A stretch of DNA of 64,000 bases from Chryseobacterium gwangjuense (GCF_021311115.1 NZ_JAJTNP010000005.1:1-64000); one strand, 5' to 3'. Counted from the first letter of the stretch, positions 1-9,161 are shown. A program made the numbers and translations. Notes: generated by a model from the letters alone, not told the origin.

Positions 1-27
1 TCAGTAATATTTTATGCCAAATGAAGG

Positions 28-113
28 GTGGTCAATTTGGACTGGAATTTGGTGGTCAGTTTGATCCGAAATTAGTGGTCAATTTACTCCGAAAAACACT
101 GGTCTATTTGACC
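28..113. mobile_element. Terminal repeat block of a probable IS21-type element (partial, at window edge)
   Basis: Four copies of GTGGTC(A/T)(A/G)TTT-type units start at 28, 52, 75 and 99, spaced 24, 23 and 24 bp. Units 2 and 3 continue as ATCCGAAATTA and CTCCGAAAAACA. Several closely spaced repeats of this kind at an end are typical transposase-binding sites of IS21-family elements. No transposase gene lies inside the window, so the element body would be to the left. The exact outer tip and any target duplication cannot be set from this sequence. The 62-codon frame running across the block is not a credible gene. Confidence 0.5.
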
Positions 114-439
114 GTTTTTTCCAGATATATCATGTTTTATTTGAAAAACGATATTCCTCACATTCTGAAAAAATTGTTCAGAAGCTATGATTATTGTAGA
201 TATGATTAACCTCTGAAAATCGGCAATAAAGTAAACTCAAGTTCTAATATTTACTAAAAAAAATTTAGTTAACAGTAAAGAGCTAAAAAATGAATTAATC
301 TAATGATTTTACACTTTTTGTGACTAAATAAATCAATAAAATATGAATTCTTAAAAATTAAACCATTTATAATCAATCACAAATCTTTGAACCAGTAATA
401 AGTCATATTAATTCAATATAGTAATATCAAAAAAAGTAC
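114..439. other. AT-rich gap, no gene seen
   Basis: This stretch between the IS-like end and the first promoter is strongly AT-rich. It has no open frame with coding character, no obvious hairpin and no RNA gene that I can recognise. It may include the flank into which the element inserted. Confidence 0.5.
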
Positions 440-447
440 TATTTTTG
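440..447 (+). promoter_or_regulatory. Promoter -7 element TATTTTTG
   Basis: TATTTTTG matches the Bacteroidota consensus TAnnTTTG. It would start transcription near 454, giving a leader of about 75 nt before the ATG at 530. No convincing TTG -33 element is seen at the right spacing. Confidence 0.5.
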
Positions 448-529
448 TGGGAAATAGTAAATGTTGTCTAGTAGAAGATTTATTACTAAATTAGACATAC
501 CAATTTATGAAATATTAAAATTCACTCAA

Positions 530-1084
530 ATGAAAAAAATAATTCTACTCCTTACTTGTACTTTCGGTATTTCAGTTTTTTCCCAAATCAAGGTACTAAA
601 AAACGAAACTTTAGTAGAGATTGGAAAAGATAACTCTGTAGGTTTATTTAAAAAAGACGATAAATTCACTATTAACTATCAGGATCTTAATACCAGTAAT
701 CTTAATACATTCAGATCATTTTCATTTTTAGATGTAAATGGTGATGTACAAGGCTTATATAAATTAATTACTGATGGCTTTATAGACCAACCAACAGGCA
801 ATATAACATTGGAGTTACCAAATGACATCATTGAGCTGCATTATGAAAAAAACTATGGCCAACCTACCGTTCAATTTATTCAGTTTATCAACAAGAATAG
901 AAAATATGTAGGAAAATCCCAGTTTTTAAATAAAAAACAAATTGATAAGATTTTTGGGGTTGGAACCAACAGATCTGCTTTATACAAAGCTACTGCAAAA
1001 GCGAATCTCACTCCTGTTAATCCGATGCCTACTCCGGAAACAGCAAAACCAGCTGCTACAAAAGGTAAGAAATCAAGAAAATAA
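530..1084 (+). CDS. Secreted protein of unknown function
   Basis: A 184-residue protein. The ATG at 530 is preferred over an in-frame ATG at 461 because it begins a clean signal peptide (MKKIILLLTCTFGISVFSQ, likely cleaved before Q or after S). The mature part is mixed alpha/beta with no motif I recognise. The tail (last ~35 residues) is rich in Pro, Ala, Thr and Lys and ends in KGKKSRK, so it is probably flexible and basic. A promoter lies upstream and a strong terminator directly downstream, so it is probably monocistronic. Export to the periplasm or outer surface is inferred from the signal peptide alone. Confidence 0.75.
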   Translation: MKKIILLLTCTFGISVFSQIKVLKNETLVEIGKDNSVGLFKKDDKFTINYQDLNTSNLNTFRSFSFLDVNGDVQGLYKLITDGFIDQPTGNITLELPNDIIELHYEKNYGQPTVQFIQFINKNRKYVGKSQFLNKKQIDKIFGVGTNRSALYKATAKANLTPVNPMPTPETAKPAATKGKKSRK

Positions 1085-1096
1085 TCAATAATACTT

Positions 1097-1119
1097 AACT
1101 CATTCTACTCGAATGAGTT
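1097..1119 (+). terminator. Rho-independent terminator
   Basis: The arms AACTCATTC and GAATGAGTT enclose a 5-nt loop and are followed by a long T-rich run. It ends the transcript of the upstream secreted-protein gene, and its T-run merges into the next promoter. Confidence 0.8.
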
Positions 1120-1128
1120 TTTTATTTT

Positions 1129-1136
1129 TATTTTTG
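1129..1136 (+). promoter_or_regulatory. Promoter -7 element TATTTTTG
   Basis: TATTTTTG (TAnnTTTG consensus) lies 22 bp before the ATG at 1159. It is embedded in the T-tract of the preceding terminator, so the two transcription units are packed end to end. Confidence 0.5.
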
Positions 1137-1158
1137 TAAAAAAGATTCTCATCAGATT

Positions 1159-1854
1159 ATGTCTCTTCAAATAACTAATTTAACGAAAAAGTTTGCAGAA
1201 CAAACTGCACTCAACAATATTAACATTTCAATTGATAAAAATGAAATCATCGGTCTTCTGGGTCCAAACGGAGCCGGAAAATCTACCCTGATGAAATCTA
1301 TTGTCGGTGCACTTACCATTGATGAGGGTGAAATTATTTTCAACGGAAAAAATATCTCCGAAAACGAAATTGAAAGCAAGAAAAAAATTGGTTTTTTACC
1401 TGAAAACAATCCTTTATATCTGGAAATGTATGTAAAGGAATACTTACAATTTGTAGCCAATATTCATAAAATACCAACATCCAGAGTAGATGAAGTCATT
1501 GAACTGGTTGGAATCACTCCTGAAAAGTCTAAAAAAATCGGACAACTGTCTAAAGGCTACAAACAAAGAGTTGGTCTTGCTCAGGCAATCATTCACCAAC
1601 CTGATTTATTGATTCTGGATGAGCCAACCAATGGTCTTGATCCTAACCAAATCATTGAAATCAGAAATGTCGTGAAAGAAATTGGTCAGCAAAAAACAGT
1701 TTTACTTTCTACTCATATCATGCAGGAAGTTGAAGCCCTTTGTTCACGTGTAATTCTTATTCATAAAGGAAATATTCTTCAGGATTGCCCTATTGAAGAA
1801 TTTAAAGGCAAATTTGAAAGCTTAGAAGAAGCTTTTGCAAGTTATACCGCATAA
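1159..1854 (+). CDS. ABC transporter ATP-binding protein, GldA-like
   Basis: A 231-residue ABC ATPase. Walker A is GPNGAGKST (about residues 35-43), the signature is LSKGYKQR, Walker B is LLILDEPTNGLD and the switch His is in STH. The stretch FLPENNPLYLEMYVKEYL is characteristic of GldA, the ATPase of the gliding-motility ABC transporter of flavobacteria. GldA proteins are usually about 300 residues, so this one lacks the usual C-terminal extension. No GldF or GldG permease gene is adjacent. It probably energises a membrane export or efflux complex, but the substrate cannot be told. It is followed by its own terminator. Confidence 0.85.
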   Translation: MSLQITNLTKKFAEQTALNNINISIDKNEIIGLLGPNGAGKSTLMKSIVGALTIDEGEIIFNGKNISENEIESKKKIGFLPENNPLYLEMYVKEYLQFVANIHKIPTSRVDEVIELVGITPEKSKKIGQLSKGYKQRVGLAQAIIHQPDLLILDEPTNGLDPNQIIEIRNVVKEIGQQKTVLLSTHIMQEVEALCSRVILIHKGNILQDCPIEEFKGKFESLEEAFASYTA

Positions 1855-1862
1855 AAAATAAA

Positions 1863-1890
1863 AAAATGCTCCAAGATTCTGGAGCATTTT
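1863..1890 (+). terminator. Rho-independent terminator
   Basis: A perfect 11-bp inverted repeat (AAAATGCTCCA / TGGAGCATTTT) with a 6-nt loop and flanking A and T runs. It can work in both directions. It ends the GldA-like gene. Confidence 0.85.
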
Positions 1891-1894
1891 TATT

Positions 1895-2061
1895 TTCACT
1901 ACAAAAGTCACAAAAGATATATTTCAATATTTTTAGTATTCCAAAGTTCACAACATGAAAATCTTTGATTTTCAAAATTTATGTGCTCTTTTCATAATTT
2001 TAGTTTTAACTTAAAGAAACTAAAATGTTAAAGTCTTTTGTTCTGTTCCTTTTGTGGTTAA
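1895..2061. repeat. Degenerate MITE-like dispersed repeat (copy A)
   Basis: The left end TTCACTACAAAAG and the right end CTTTTGTGGTTAA are imperfect inverted repeats. The interior has a central palindrome (AAAATC-TTT-GATTTT) followed by TGTGCTC-TTTTC. The same layout is found at 59495-59650, suggesting two diverged copies of one small non-coding element. It has no open reading frame. Confidence 0.45.
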
Positions 2062-2070
2062 GATTTTAAA

Positions 2071-4014
2071 TTAAGAATTATTCTCCGTTTTTTCTTCACT
2101 TTCATGTACAGCAACCGTTTCTGCATTCTTCTTCTGAACCTGTTCCAAAAGCTGAAGTCCTAAAAGTCCACTAATTCCCCCATTTGCTGAATCACCACTA
2201 CCTCCGATCAAAACTTCAGGCATTATTCTTACATTCTGATTCGCAATATTTTCCATGATTTTCAATTGAGTAAAATTGTTTCCACCCATTGCTTCCACAG
2301 ATAACTTATACGATTCGGCATTAGATTTACCAATTGCAAGAATTTTTTCTGCCTCTGCGTTACCCGTTAATGAAATTTGTTCAGCACTTGCTTTTGCCAG
2401 TAGTTCAATTTTTTCAGCTTCAGCCTTTGCAAGAAGTCTTGTTTTTTCGGCTTCACCGGTTGCTAAAAGTTTCAATCTATCCCCTTCTGCATTCGCCTGT
2501 AATCTCACGGAATTAGCATCTCCGGTTGCTTTTTTCACAGATGCATCAGCAATTCTTTCGGCAATCAAAACCCCTTGATCTGCTTTTACAATTTCCTTCT
2601 GCATATCAGCAACAGCGGTTTCTTTTTCCAAAGCCTGACGTGTTTCCTGAGCCAGCATTTCGGTTTCGTAGGTAATTTTTTGTTCTTCAGCCAATTTTCT
2701 GTCTGTTAAGGTTTTCATTAAACTTTCCGGAGGAACAATCGCTCCAATCAATGTATCAACCGCATTTACATTATATTGTTCTAAAACGCTGCTGATATGA
2801 TCTTTTGCCGATTGCTGTCTCTCTTTACGGGTTCCTAAGAAAGCAATCACATCGCTATCTTGAGCTGAATTTCTGAAATAATTTCCAATAGTCGGCTCTA
2901 GAACCTGACTTACCAGATTGATCATATTTCCGAAACGGGCAATCACTTTTGGAGCTTCATACGTTGGAATGTGAATGATTTGTGAAACATCAAGATTGAA
3001 AGGGAAACCATCTTTACTTCTTACCGTGATCGTTGAAAGGTTTTTATCGAGTTGGTGAGATTCGCTTCTTTCATACGCCCAGTTCAAAACCAAATTGGTG
3101 GTAGGAACCAGCTCAACTTTCATAATATAAGGATTGATCGGGTATTTCCCAGGACCGATCGGTTCTGCCCAAACTCCTTTATGTCCTTTTTCAACAATAT
3201 TTCCATGTTTAAAATCCACACCGCTCAGATCTTTTCCTTCTTCTCCTACATAACTGATAATCACACCGACATGCCCGATCGGAATTTCAGTCATTCTCAC
3301 CATTTCAACTTTTGTAAACCAAGGATTTAAAAAATATGAACCTGCCAAAATCACCTGTTCCTGAAGACCTTTATATCCTCCACTATTTAAAAAAGTATCA
3401 ACATCCTGAAATTTATTATGATCATTGATAATTTTACCAGCAATCTGCCCTTCTTCCAGAGGACTTCCTTCCATCGTTGTAATAATTCCCACCGCATTAT
3501 CCGGAATTTGAGTCATATCCGTTAATTCAATTTCAAATAATAAAGTATTAATCCTGTAAGAACCAGGTGCAATAATCGCCGTTTGACGGCCTTTTCTTCC
3601 TCCATTTCTTAAGAAAGCTTCTGCATCCTGAAAAGAATCACAGTCAACTTTTCTCCCTAAAATCCTTCCGGTTTCCAGCTCAACACCATCTTTTGCCAGT
3701 AATAATCCTATTTTTCCTGTTGGAATTACGATGAAAGCCTGAAAATCAATAGAATATTGCCAGATCCATTTTCCGAAATACACACCGGGAGCCAAAGTTT
3801 GAGCCTGAAAACCGGCTTCTCCATTGGTCGCGATGATTCTTCCTTCCGGAAGTTCCTGTTTACCGACCAACACGAATTTTTTGGTCACCAAACCTATTTT
3901 GTCTTGGGGAACAATGATTAATCCAAAGAAAATTCTTAGAATAAATTTGTAAAAAATTGCGCACAACAGTGCAATTACAGCCGGAACCATCCAGCCATGA
4001 AAAGCTAATTCCAT
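2071..4014 (-). CDS. Flotillin-family (SPFH domain) membrane protein
   Basis: A 647-residue protein. The N-terminus has a hydrophobic anchor (about residues 8-37), followed by a long SPFH/band 7 region and then a C-terminal stretch (about 440-600) full of EAEK, GEAEKTRLL and AEAEKIELL heptads typical of the flotillin coiled coil. The C-terminal tail is acidic. Flotillins form membrane-bound oligomers linked to membrane microdomains and fluidity. It is larger than common bacterial flotillins (about 500 residues), mainly through an extended region before the SPFH core. It is transcribed alone, with a long intergenic region upstream. Confidence 0.85.
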   Translation of the reverse strand: MELAFHGWMVPAVIALLCAIFYKFILRIFFGLIIVPQDKIGLVTKKFVLVGKQELPEGRIIATNGEAGFQAQTLAPGVYFGKWIWQYSIDFQAFIVIPTGKIGLLLAKDGVELETGRILGRKVDCDSFQDAEAFLRNGGRKGRQTAIIAPGSYRINTLLFEIELTDMTQIPDNAVGIITTMEGSPLEEGQIAGKIINDHNKFQDVDTFLNSGGYKGLQEQVILAGSYFLNPWFTKVEMVRMTEIPIGHVGVIISYVGEEGKDLSGVDFKHGNIVEKGHKGVWAEPIGPGKYPINPYIMKVELVPTTNLVLNWAYERSESHQLDKNLSTITVRSKDGFPFNLDVSQIIHIPTYEAPKVIARFGNMINLVSQVLEPTIGNYFRNSAQDSDVIAFLGTRKERQQSAKDHISSVLEQYNVNAVDTLIGAIVPPESLMKTLTDRKLAEEQKITYETEMLAQETRQALEKETAVADMQKEIVKADQGVLIAERIADASVKKATGDANSVRLQANAEGDRLKLLATGEAEKTRLLAKAEAEKIELLAKASAEQISLTGNAEAEKILAIGKSNAESYKLSVEAMGGNNFTQLKIMENIANQNVRIMPEVLIGGSGDSANGGISGLLGLQLLEQVQKKNAETVAVHESEEKTENNS

Positions 4015-4391
4015 AGTTTTTGTTTTTTGTTTTTGATTAAATTTGAAAACAGGGATTGTGCTCTATTTTTTCGGAATATGAAAAAACAGAGTATGAATTA
4101 TATGATAATTCTTTTAAAGAGGTTAAGAAATGACAGGAGGAGAAGTATTAAAAATCGTGAAGATGATTTCTGATACTTTTAATAGAAAAAACTTAAAGTT
4201 AATTAGTTTCATTTCAATGGTAAAGGAAAGAGATCCTTTGATGGTACAAATGTACACAAGAAAAATATTCAGTTGTTTCAAATCATTAAAATATTTTTCC
4301 ACCGGAATGATAATCAACTGAAAATCAATTTAATTATTTTTCAAAGCAGATAATATACAATTACAGAATTCTCTTTAAATACTCCTTAAAA
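4015..4391. other. Intergenic region, no supported gene
   Basis: The region separates the divergent flotillin gene and the secreted-protein gene. Two overlapping opposed frames of about 63 codons (near 4123-4321) have no promoter motif, no signal peptide and low-complexity composition, so they are not called. No terminator hairpin or structured RNA is evident. Confidence 0.5.
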
Positions 4392-4425
4392 TTGTAAAAA
4401 GTATCATTAATTGGCTTTAAATTTG
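4392..4425 (+). promoter_or_regulatory. Promoter: TTG (4392) and TAAATTTG (4418)
   Basis: A TTG at 4392-4394 and TAAATTTG at 4418-4425 are separated by 23 bp, at the upper end of the Bacteroidota spacing. This places transcription start near 4432 and rules out the in-frame TTG at 4411 as a translation start for the next gene. Confidence 0.55.
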
Positions 4426-4458
4426 CTGCAATTCAACATCACCAATAACATTAAAAAA

Positions 4459-4899
4459 ATGATAAAAAAACTTTTATTCGGAGTATTCTGTATTGCTCAA
4501 TTTTCATTAGTTTCAGCAAATGATGTAAAGCAAAATCCAGATCTTAAAAAAACTAACGGAACAGAATTTTTTCAGAGTGTTCCGAAAACCGTCATCATCA
4601 AGACTAAAAAATTTAAAGTAAGAATTGACAAGCAGCCCAATGGAAATTACCTCTATCAATCTTGGGGAGCCAATACTAAAATTACTGCTAAACCAAGCAT
4701 GATTATTGGGGAAGGAAATTTAATTCCGGACGGATCAGGAGGAAATTACTACTTTGAATTCAACAATAACGGCACGATTTATCAAGTTTGGAGAAATTAC
4801 CTTACCGCTTCTGCTAAAAAGGCTCCTTATACATTAGTTGTCATCAATAATCAAGGTGAAACCATTGTAAAACAAGACGGATATGTCGTAAAAAATTAA
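4459..4899 (+). CDS. Small secreted protein of unknown function
   Basis: A 146-residue protein starting at the ATG at 4459, where a classical signal peptide begins (MIKKLLFGVFCIAQFSLVSA, cleaved before N). The in-frame TTG at 4411 overlaps the promoter and is rejected. The mature protein contains several aromatic and beta-prone segments (YLYQSWGANTKI, YYFEFNNNGTIYQVWRNY), consistent with a small all-beta periplasmic domain. No catalytic motif or cysteine pair is seen. The promoter and terminator make it a single-gene unit. The function is unknown. Confidence 0.75.
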   Translation: MIKKLLFGVFCIAQFSLVSANDVKQNPDLKKTNGTEFFQSVPKTVIIKTKKFKVRIDKQPNGNYLYQSWGANTKITAKPSMIIGEGNLIPDGSGGNYYFEFNNNGTIYQVWRNYLTASAKKAPYTLVVINNQGETIVKQDGYVVKN

Positions 4900-4905
4900 A
4901 AATAG

Positions 4906-4935
4906 AAAATTCCTGATTTATAGTCAGGAATTTTT
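4906..4935 (+). terminator. Rho-independent terminator
   Basis: The arms AAAATTCCTGA and TCAGGAATTTT flank a 7-nt loop and are followed by T-rich sequence. It ends the small secreted-protein gene. Confidence 0.85.
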
Positions 4936-4997
4936 GTTTTTAAATCTATTTTTGTTTCTATTATTTTGGTAAATTACCATTAAATAATCGAGAAACA

Positions 4998-6626
4998 ATG
5001 GCGTTTACCATTAAATCAAATCTAATAGACATCGTTGGTAAAGAAATTTATCCCGCAGAAATTACCATTAAAGAAAATAAAATCAGTTCAATACAAAGGA
5101 TTTCGGAGACGCTGAACACCTATATTTTACCCGGTTTTATAGATGCTCACGTTCATATTGAAAGCAGTATGCTTGTTCCTACAGAGTTTGCACGAATTGC
5201 AGTAAAACATGGAACAGTGGGGACAATTTCCGATCCGCATGAGATTGCTAATGTTTTGGGAATTTCCGGTGTTGAATATATGATTGATAATGCTAAACAG
5301 GTTCCTTTTCACTTCTATTTTGGAGCTCCCTCATGCGTTCCTGCGACCAGCTTTGAAACTTCAGGAGCAGTGATAGATTCCGATCATATTGATCAATTAT
5401 TGAATAAAAAAGAAATTGTTTATTTAGCGGAAATGATGAATTTTCCGGGAGTAATTTACAATGATGAGGAAGTTCTGAAAAAACTGGAATCTGCCAAAAG
5501 GCATCACAAGCCAATTGACGGTCATGCTCCAGGTTTAATGGGTGAAGATATGAAAAGCTATTTCAATGCAGGGATATCAACAGATCATGAGTGTTTTGGC
5601 TACACAGAGGCCCTTGAAAAACTTCAACATGGGGTAAAAGTGATGATTCGCGAAGGAAGTGCTGCCAAAAATTTTGATACATTAATTCCTTTATTAAAAG
5701 ATTTCCCGGATCAGATTATGTTTTGCTGTGATGATAAGCATCCTGATAATTTACTTGAATCTCATATTGATGATCATGTAAAACGTGCTTTAAAGCTGGA
5801 TCATGATTTATACGATGTTTTGCGTGCTTCTTCTTATAATGTTATAAAACACTACAATTTACCTATCGGATTATTACAAATTGGTGACAATGCCGATTTC
5901 ATTGAAATTGATAGTCTTGAAGATTTTACAATTTTAAAAACCTATATCGACGGGAATTTGGTTGCGGAAAAAGGAGAATCTTTTATTCCTTCTTTTACAG
6001 CTCCGATTGTAAATAATTTTCACTGCAGTTTAAAAAGCCCCTCTGATTTTAAAATTAAAAGCAAAGGTGAAAAAATTCGTGTGATTGAAACGCTGGACGG
6101 ACAATTAATCACCAACGAAATTCATTCAGAATCATTAAATATAAACGGTTTTGCAGAATCAAATCCCGATCAGGACATTCTGAAAATAGCAATTATCAAC
6201 CGTTATCATGACTCTCCTGTTGCCACAGCTTTTATTAAAAATATGGGTATCAAAACAGGAGCCATCGCCTCGTGTGTTGCTCACGACTGTCACAATATCG
6301 TCGTAGTAGGAACAAATGACAATGATATGTGCAAAGCCGTAAATGCTATTATTAAAGCTAAAGGCGGGATTTCCCTTGCCACAGAAACTGAAGAACTTGT
6401 TTTAGAACTACCCATTGCAGGCATTATGACTGGTCTTCCGGCTGAGAAAGTTGCTGAATTATATATTAAACTGGATCAACGTGCAAAAGAATTGGGAAGT
6501 CAGTTGAGAGCACCTTATATGAGCCTATCTTTTATGGCTCTTCTGGTAATTCCTGAATTAAAATTAAGTGATAAAGGACTATTTAATGGTAAAATTTTTG
6601 AGTTTACGGATGTGTTTATTATATAA
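4998..6626 (+). CDS. ade: Adenine deaminase (EC 3.5.4.2)
   Basis: A 542-residue amidohydrolase-superfamily enzyme that converts adenine to hypoxanthine plus ammonia in purine salvage. The metal-binding motif GFIDAHVHIESS (H51, H53) is typical of the family, as are DGHAPG, STDHECFGYTEA and the CCDDKHPDNLL segment. The length matches bacterial Ade proteins (about 540-600). The C-terminal part (SCVAHDCHNIVVVG, GGISLATE) is also family-specific. The gene stands alone; a TATTTTTG at 4947-4954 may be its -7 element. It is cytoplasmic. No purine riboswitch is visible upstream. Confidence 0.93.
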   Translation: MAFTIKSNLIDIVGKEIYPAEITIKENKISSIQRISETLNTYILPGFIDAHVHIESSMLVPTEFARIAVKHGTVGTISDPHEIANVLGISGVEYMIDNAKQVPFHFYFGAPSCVPATSFETSGAVIDSDHIDQLLNKKEIVYLAEMMNFPGVIYNDEEVLKKLESAKRHHKPIDGHAPGLMGEDMKSYFNAGISTDHECFGYTEALEKLQHGVKVMIREGSAAKNFDTLIPLLKDFPDQIMFCCDDKHPDNLLESHIDDHVKRALKLDHDLYDVLRASSYNVIKHYNLPIGLLQIGDNADFIEIDSLEDFTILKTYIDGNLVAEKGESFIPSFTAPIVNNFHCSLKSPSDFKIKSKGEKIRVIETLDGQLITNEIHSESLNINGFAESNPDQDILKIAIINRYHDSPVATAFIKNMGIKTGAIASCVAHDCHNIVVVGTNDNDMCKAVNAIIKAKGGISLATETEELVLELPIAGIMTGLPAEKVAELYIKLDQRAKELGSQLRAPYMSLSFMALLVIPELKLSDKGLFNGKIFEFTDVFII

Positions 6627-6690
6627 GATTTACTTTTATTTTTAACTCACAATAGATAAAAGATATTCTGTGGCTAAGCTTTTATTCGTT

Positions 6691-7497
6691 TTAAATAATA
6701 CGTTTCTCATTTTTTAATTCAGAATAAAACTGACTTTCATTAAAACTATCTTTTGCCGCATGATACCCAATATTGAAAATCTCTTCAAGACGGTCTTTTT
6801 TTCGTTCAAAAGTTCCAAAACTAGATAATTTTTGAGATAAAATCAGCCAGTCACAATAATCGAATTTCACTTTCTCGATTCTATAGGAAAGAAGATCGTA
6901 GGAACGTGAAACAATGTCTTTAATCGTCTTTAAATCATTGATATTAATATTATGAGGCGGAGAAACAAAAACTCCGATCAGTTTATCGCAATCGTCACGA
7001 ATAATATCAGCAGGGAAATTATTGAGAACTCCCCCATCACAAAACATTTCATCATTCAAAATATAAGGGGTGGTAATTCCCGGAATAGAACAGGAGGCAA
7101 TAATGGCATCGGTTACCAAAAAATCGTTGTCGAAAATCTTTTCGGTTCCGGAAACCAATTCTGTAGCGACAATACGAACTTCTTTATCCAAATCTCCGAT
7201 TTTCATATCCTGAAAAATAGGTTTCAGATAATTGTTAAAAATAACCGAAGAAACCAATCCCGGTTGATTGAACGTGAAATGTTTCCAATTAAAAAAATAA
7301 ACCGATTGAAAAAAATCAAGAATTTCTTCCGGTGTTTTTCCTACAGCATAAAGGCAACCCACAATAGAACCTGCACTACAGCAGGACAAAATATCTATAT
7401 CAATATTTTTTTCGTGCAAAAATTTTAAAACTCCTGCATGAGCAATACCTTTAGTGCCTCCTCCCGATAAAACTAATCCTGTTTTTTCAAAGTTCAT
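6691..7497 (-). CDS. Patatin-like phospholipase / RssA-type serine hydrolase
   Basis: A 268-residue patatin-fold protein. The oxyanion loop is SGGGTKG (11-17), the catalytic Ser is S41, and the DGG motif with D154 completes the Ser-Asp dyad. The nucleophile elbow reads C39-C40-S41-A42-G43 instead of the usual G-x-S-x-G, so the first Gly is Cys. It probably acts on acyl esters of lipids in the cytoplasm or at the inner membrane. It has no signal peptide and no outer-membrane barrel, unlike longer patatins of the group. Neighbours do not form an obvious operon with it. Confidence 0.85.
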   Translation of the reverse strand: MNFEKTGLVLSGGGTKGIAHAGVLKFLHEKNIDIDILSCCSAGSIVGCLYAVGKTPEEILDFFQSVYFFNWKHFTFNQPGLVSSVIFNNYLKPIFQDMKIGDLDKEVRIVATELVSGTEKIFDNDFLVTDAIIASCSIPGITTPYILNDEMFCDGGVLNNFPADIIRDDCDKLIGVFVSPPHNININDLKTIKDIVSRSYDLLSYRIEKVKFDYCDWLILSQKLSSFGTFERKKDRLEEIFNIGYHAAKDSFNESQFYSELKNEKRII

Positions 7498-7589
7498 TAA
7501 ATAAATGTAACAAAAGACTGTGAGATAACGAGATAAATTTTTCTAAATATGGAGATTTTAAAATTATTTTAACATAAATAAAGTTATTA

Positions 7590-9161
7590 TTAAATTTCAA
7601 ATCTTGATTTTAAAAACCGGAAGCCATTATGGTAGAAAAGATCTTCCATAAAAGTATCAATATTCAGTTCATCTGCCCATTGTTCGGAGTCTTTTAAATC
7701 TTTCAGGAAATACTTTATGTTCATACTGATATAACTTCGGATTTCAGACATGTTTTCAACAGTAGGCATGTTGATAAACGGATTGATTAATCCATCAAAA
7801 TCGGTTCCGATTGTGATCTGTTTTTGAGCTTTGGAAATTGGAATTCCATAATCACGACAAACCTGAAAATAGTGTTTGATATGATTTAAAATATGGTCGT
7901 AAAAATATTCATTTCGTTGAGGGATACTACTTTCTGTGCTTTCTTCAAGCTCACTCATAAAAAGACAATCGTCGTCATCGATAGCTTTTCCGATTTCACT
8001 ATCTTTAATTCCTAAAGAATTCCATTCGGCTTTTGAAAAAAACTCTTTGTCTACGATCCTATCCATTCCGGTGATTCCTGTCGGATTATCGTCGAATTTA
8101 TCAACATAGCCTAAAATCCTTCTGTCCATCGAGATTCCAATGACTCCACCATTGCTCACGATCCATGCAATTTCTTCATCAAATAAATTAATTGTCGAAG
8201 CATTAAAAGCCGGAAACCCCGGTCTTCGTGGATTATTTTTTGAATGCAATGATTTTGTAATTTCAACATACAAAGCTCCGGAAAGTGGCTTTTTAAGCTG
8301 AATATAACCCGCCCAATCTTTGAAGGAAACACCTGTAAATCCGGCATGGGTACAAACCAAAGGCTGTACATTTTGAAATTTTCCTGAATCAATTTCTGAC
8401 ATTAAATCTTTTCTTGATTTGTAACTCATATGTTTTACATCAACACCAATTTTCCGATCAAAAATCCCTTGAATAACAGTTCTCCCATCATTTTCCAATC
8501 CATTTCCTGATGGAAAAAACGGCTTAGAATCTGCGACTTGCATTCCAAACGCCTGATTGCAGAGACTTGACTGTTGAAGATGCGTGATATTAATAGAAAT
8601 AATCTGAACTTTTTTTAAAACTTTATCGAGATTGCTTAGAATATCAGCGGGATTATATTTGTTATTTGCATCGCAGAAATTCGGGCTATCAACTAAGGAA
8701 TGACAACCTTCGATAGTGAAAAAGACATTCACTTTATTTTTAGGTAAAGGCTTTTTAAAACTGTCTTTCGTTAAAATATTAAAGGAAGAAGATTGAATAT
8801 ATTCGTTCAACGTTCTTTTCATTAAAAAGTCTGAAAACGGTTTGTTTTTATTTTGAACGATATCTGTTAAAAGTGTTTCTGAGAGTTTAAATTGAGACGA
8901 TTTTTTCAAAAATTTTCTGAGAGGAATCACCGTATCGGCGACATTTCTTTCTACACTGTAGAGAACCGCTCCCAAAATCACTTCGTCACTAAATTCTGCA
9001 AGCTGAGCCTGGTGCGTTTGTGTTTCAATTATATTCGGTAAATCCGAGCATATTTTCGGCAAAGCAGCAACATCGTTTTTGTAAATGAAAGAATCGATGT
9101 TGGATTTGTCATTAAATAACTGTTTCAAAACAGGATGACAGTGGAAATCAAAGTATTTCAT
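7590..9161 (-). CDS. Membrane dipeptidase-like peptidase (family M19)
   Basis: A 523-residue protein. The N-terminal DFHCHP (H7, H9) and later IEGCHSL, VCTHAGFTG, GVIGISMD and TIGTDFDGL are the landmarks of the renal-dipeptidase fold that binds two zinc ions. The usual M19 length is about 320-400, so this protein carries extra helical insertions, including an acidic stretch DDDDCLFMSELEEST. No signal peptide is present, so it is probably cytoplasmic. M19 enzymes hydrolyse dipeptides; the exact substrate here is unknown. Confidence 0.75.
   Translation of the reverse strand: MKYFDFHCHPVLKQLFNDKSNIDSFIYKNDVAALPKICSDLPNIIETQTHQAQLAEFSDEVILGAVLYSVERNVADTVIPLRKFLKKSSQFKLSETLLTDIVQNKNKPFSDFLMKRTLNEYIQSSSFNILTKDSFKKPLPKNKVNVFFTIEGCHSLVDSPNFCDANNKYNPADILSNLDKVLKKVQIISINITHLQQSSLCNQAFGMQVADSKPFFPSGNGLENDGRTVIQGIFDRKIGVDVKHMSYKSRKDLMSEIDSGKFQNVQPLVCTHAGFTGVSFKDWAGYIQLKKPLSGALYVEITKSLHSKNNPRRPGFPAFNASTINLFDEEIAWIVSNGGVIGISMDRRILGYVDKFDDNPTGITGMDRIVDKEFFSKAEWNSLGIKDSEIGKAIDDDDCLFMSELEESTESSIPQRNEYFYDHILNHIKHYFQVCRDYGIPISKAQKQITIGTDFDGLINPFINMPTVENMSEIRSYISMNIKYFLKDLKDSEQWADELNIDTFMEDLFYHNGFRFLKSRFEI

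Noticed and set aside
21..209. 62-codon frame across the left-edge repeats
   Set aside because: It runs through the IS-like repeat units, has no domain and no promoter; composition follows the repeats.
2276..2578. Ala/Ser-rich frame opposite the flotillin coiled coil
   Set aside because: Antisense shadow of the repetitive EA-rich codons of the flotillin gene.
4123..4321. Two opposed 63-64 codon frames upstream of the secreted-protein gene
   Set aside because: They overlap each other almost fully, have no promoter motif or recognisable protein features.
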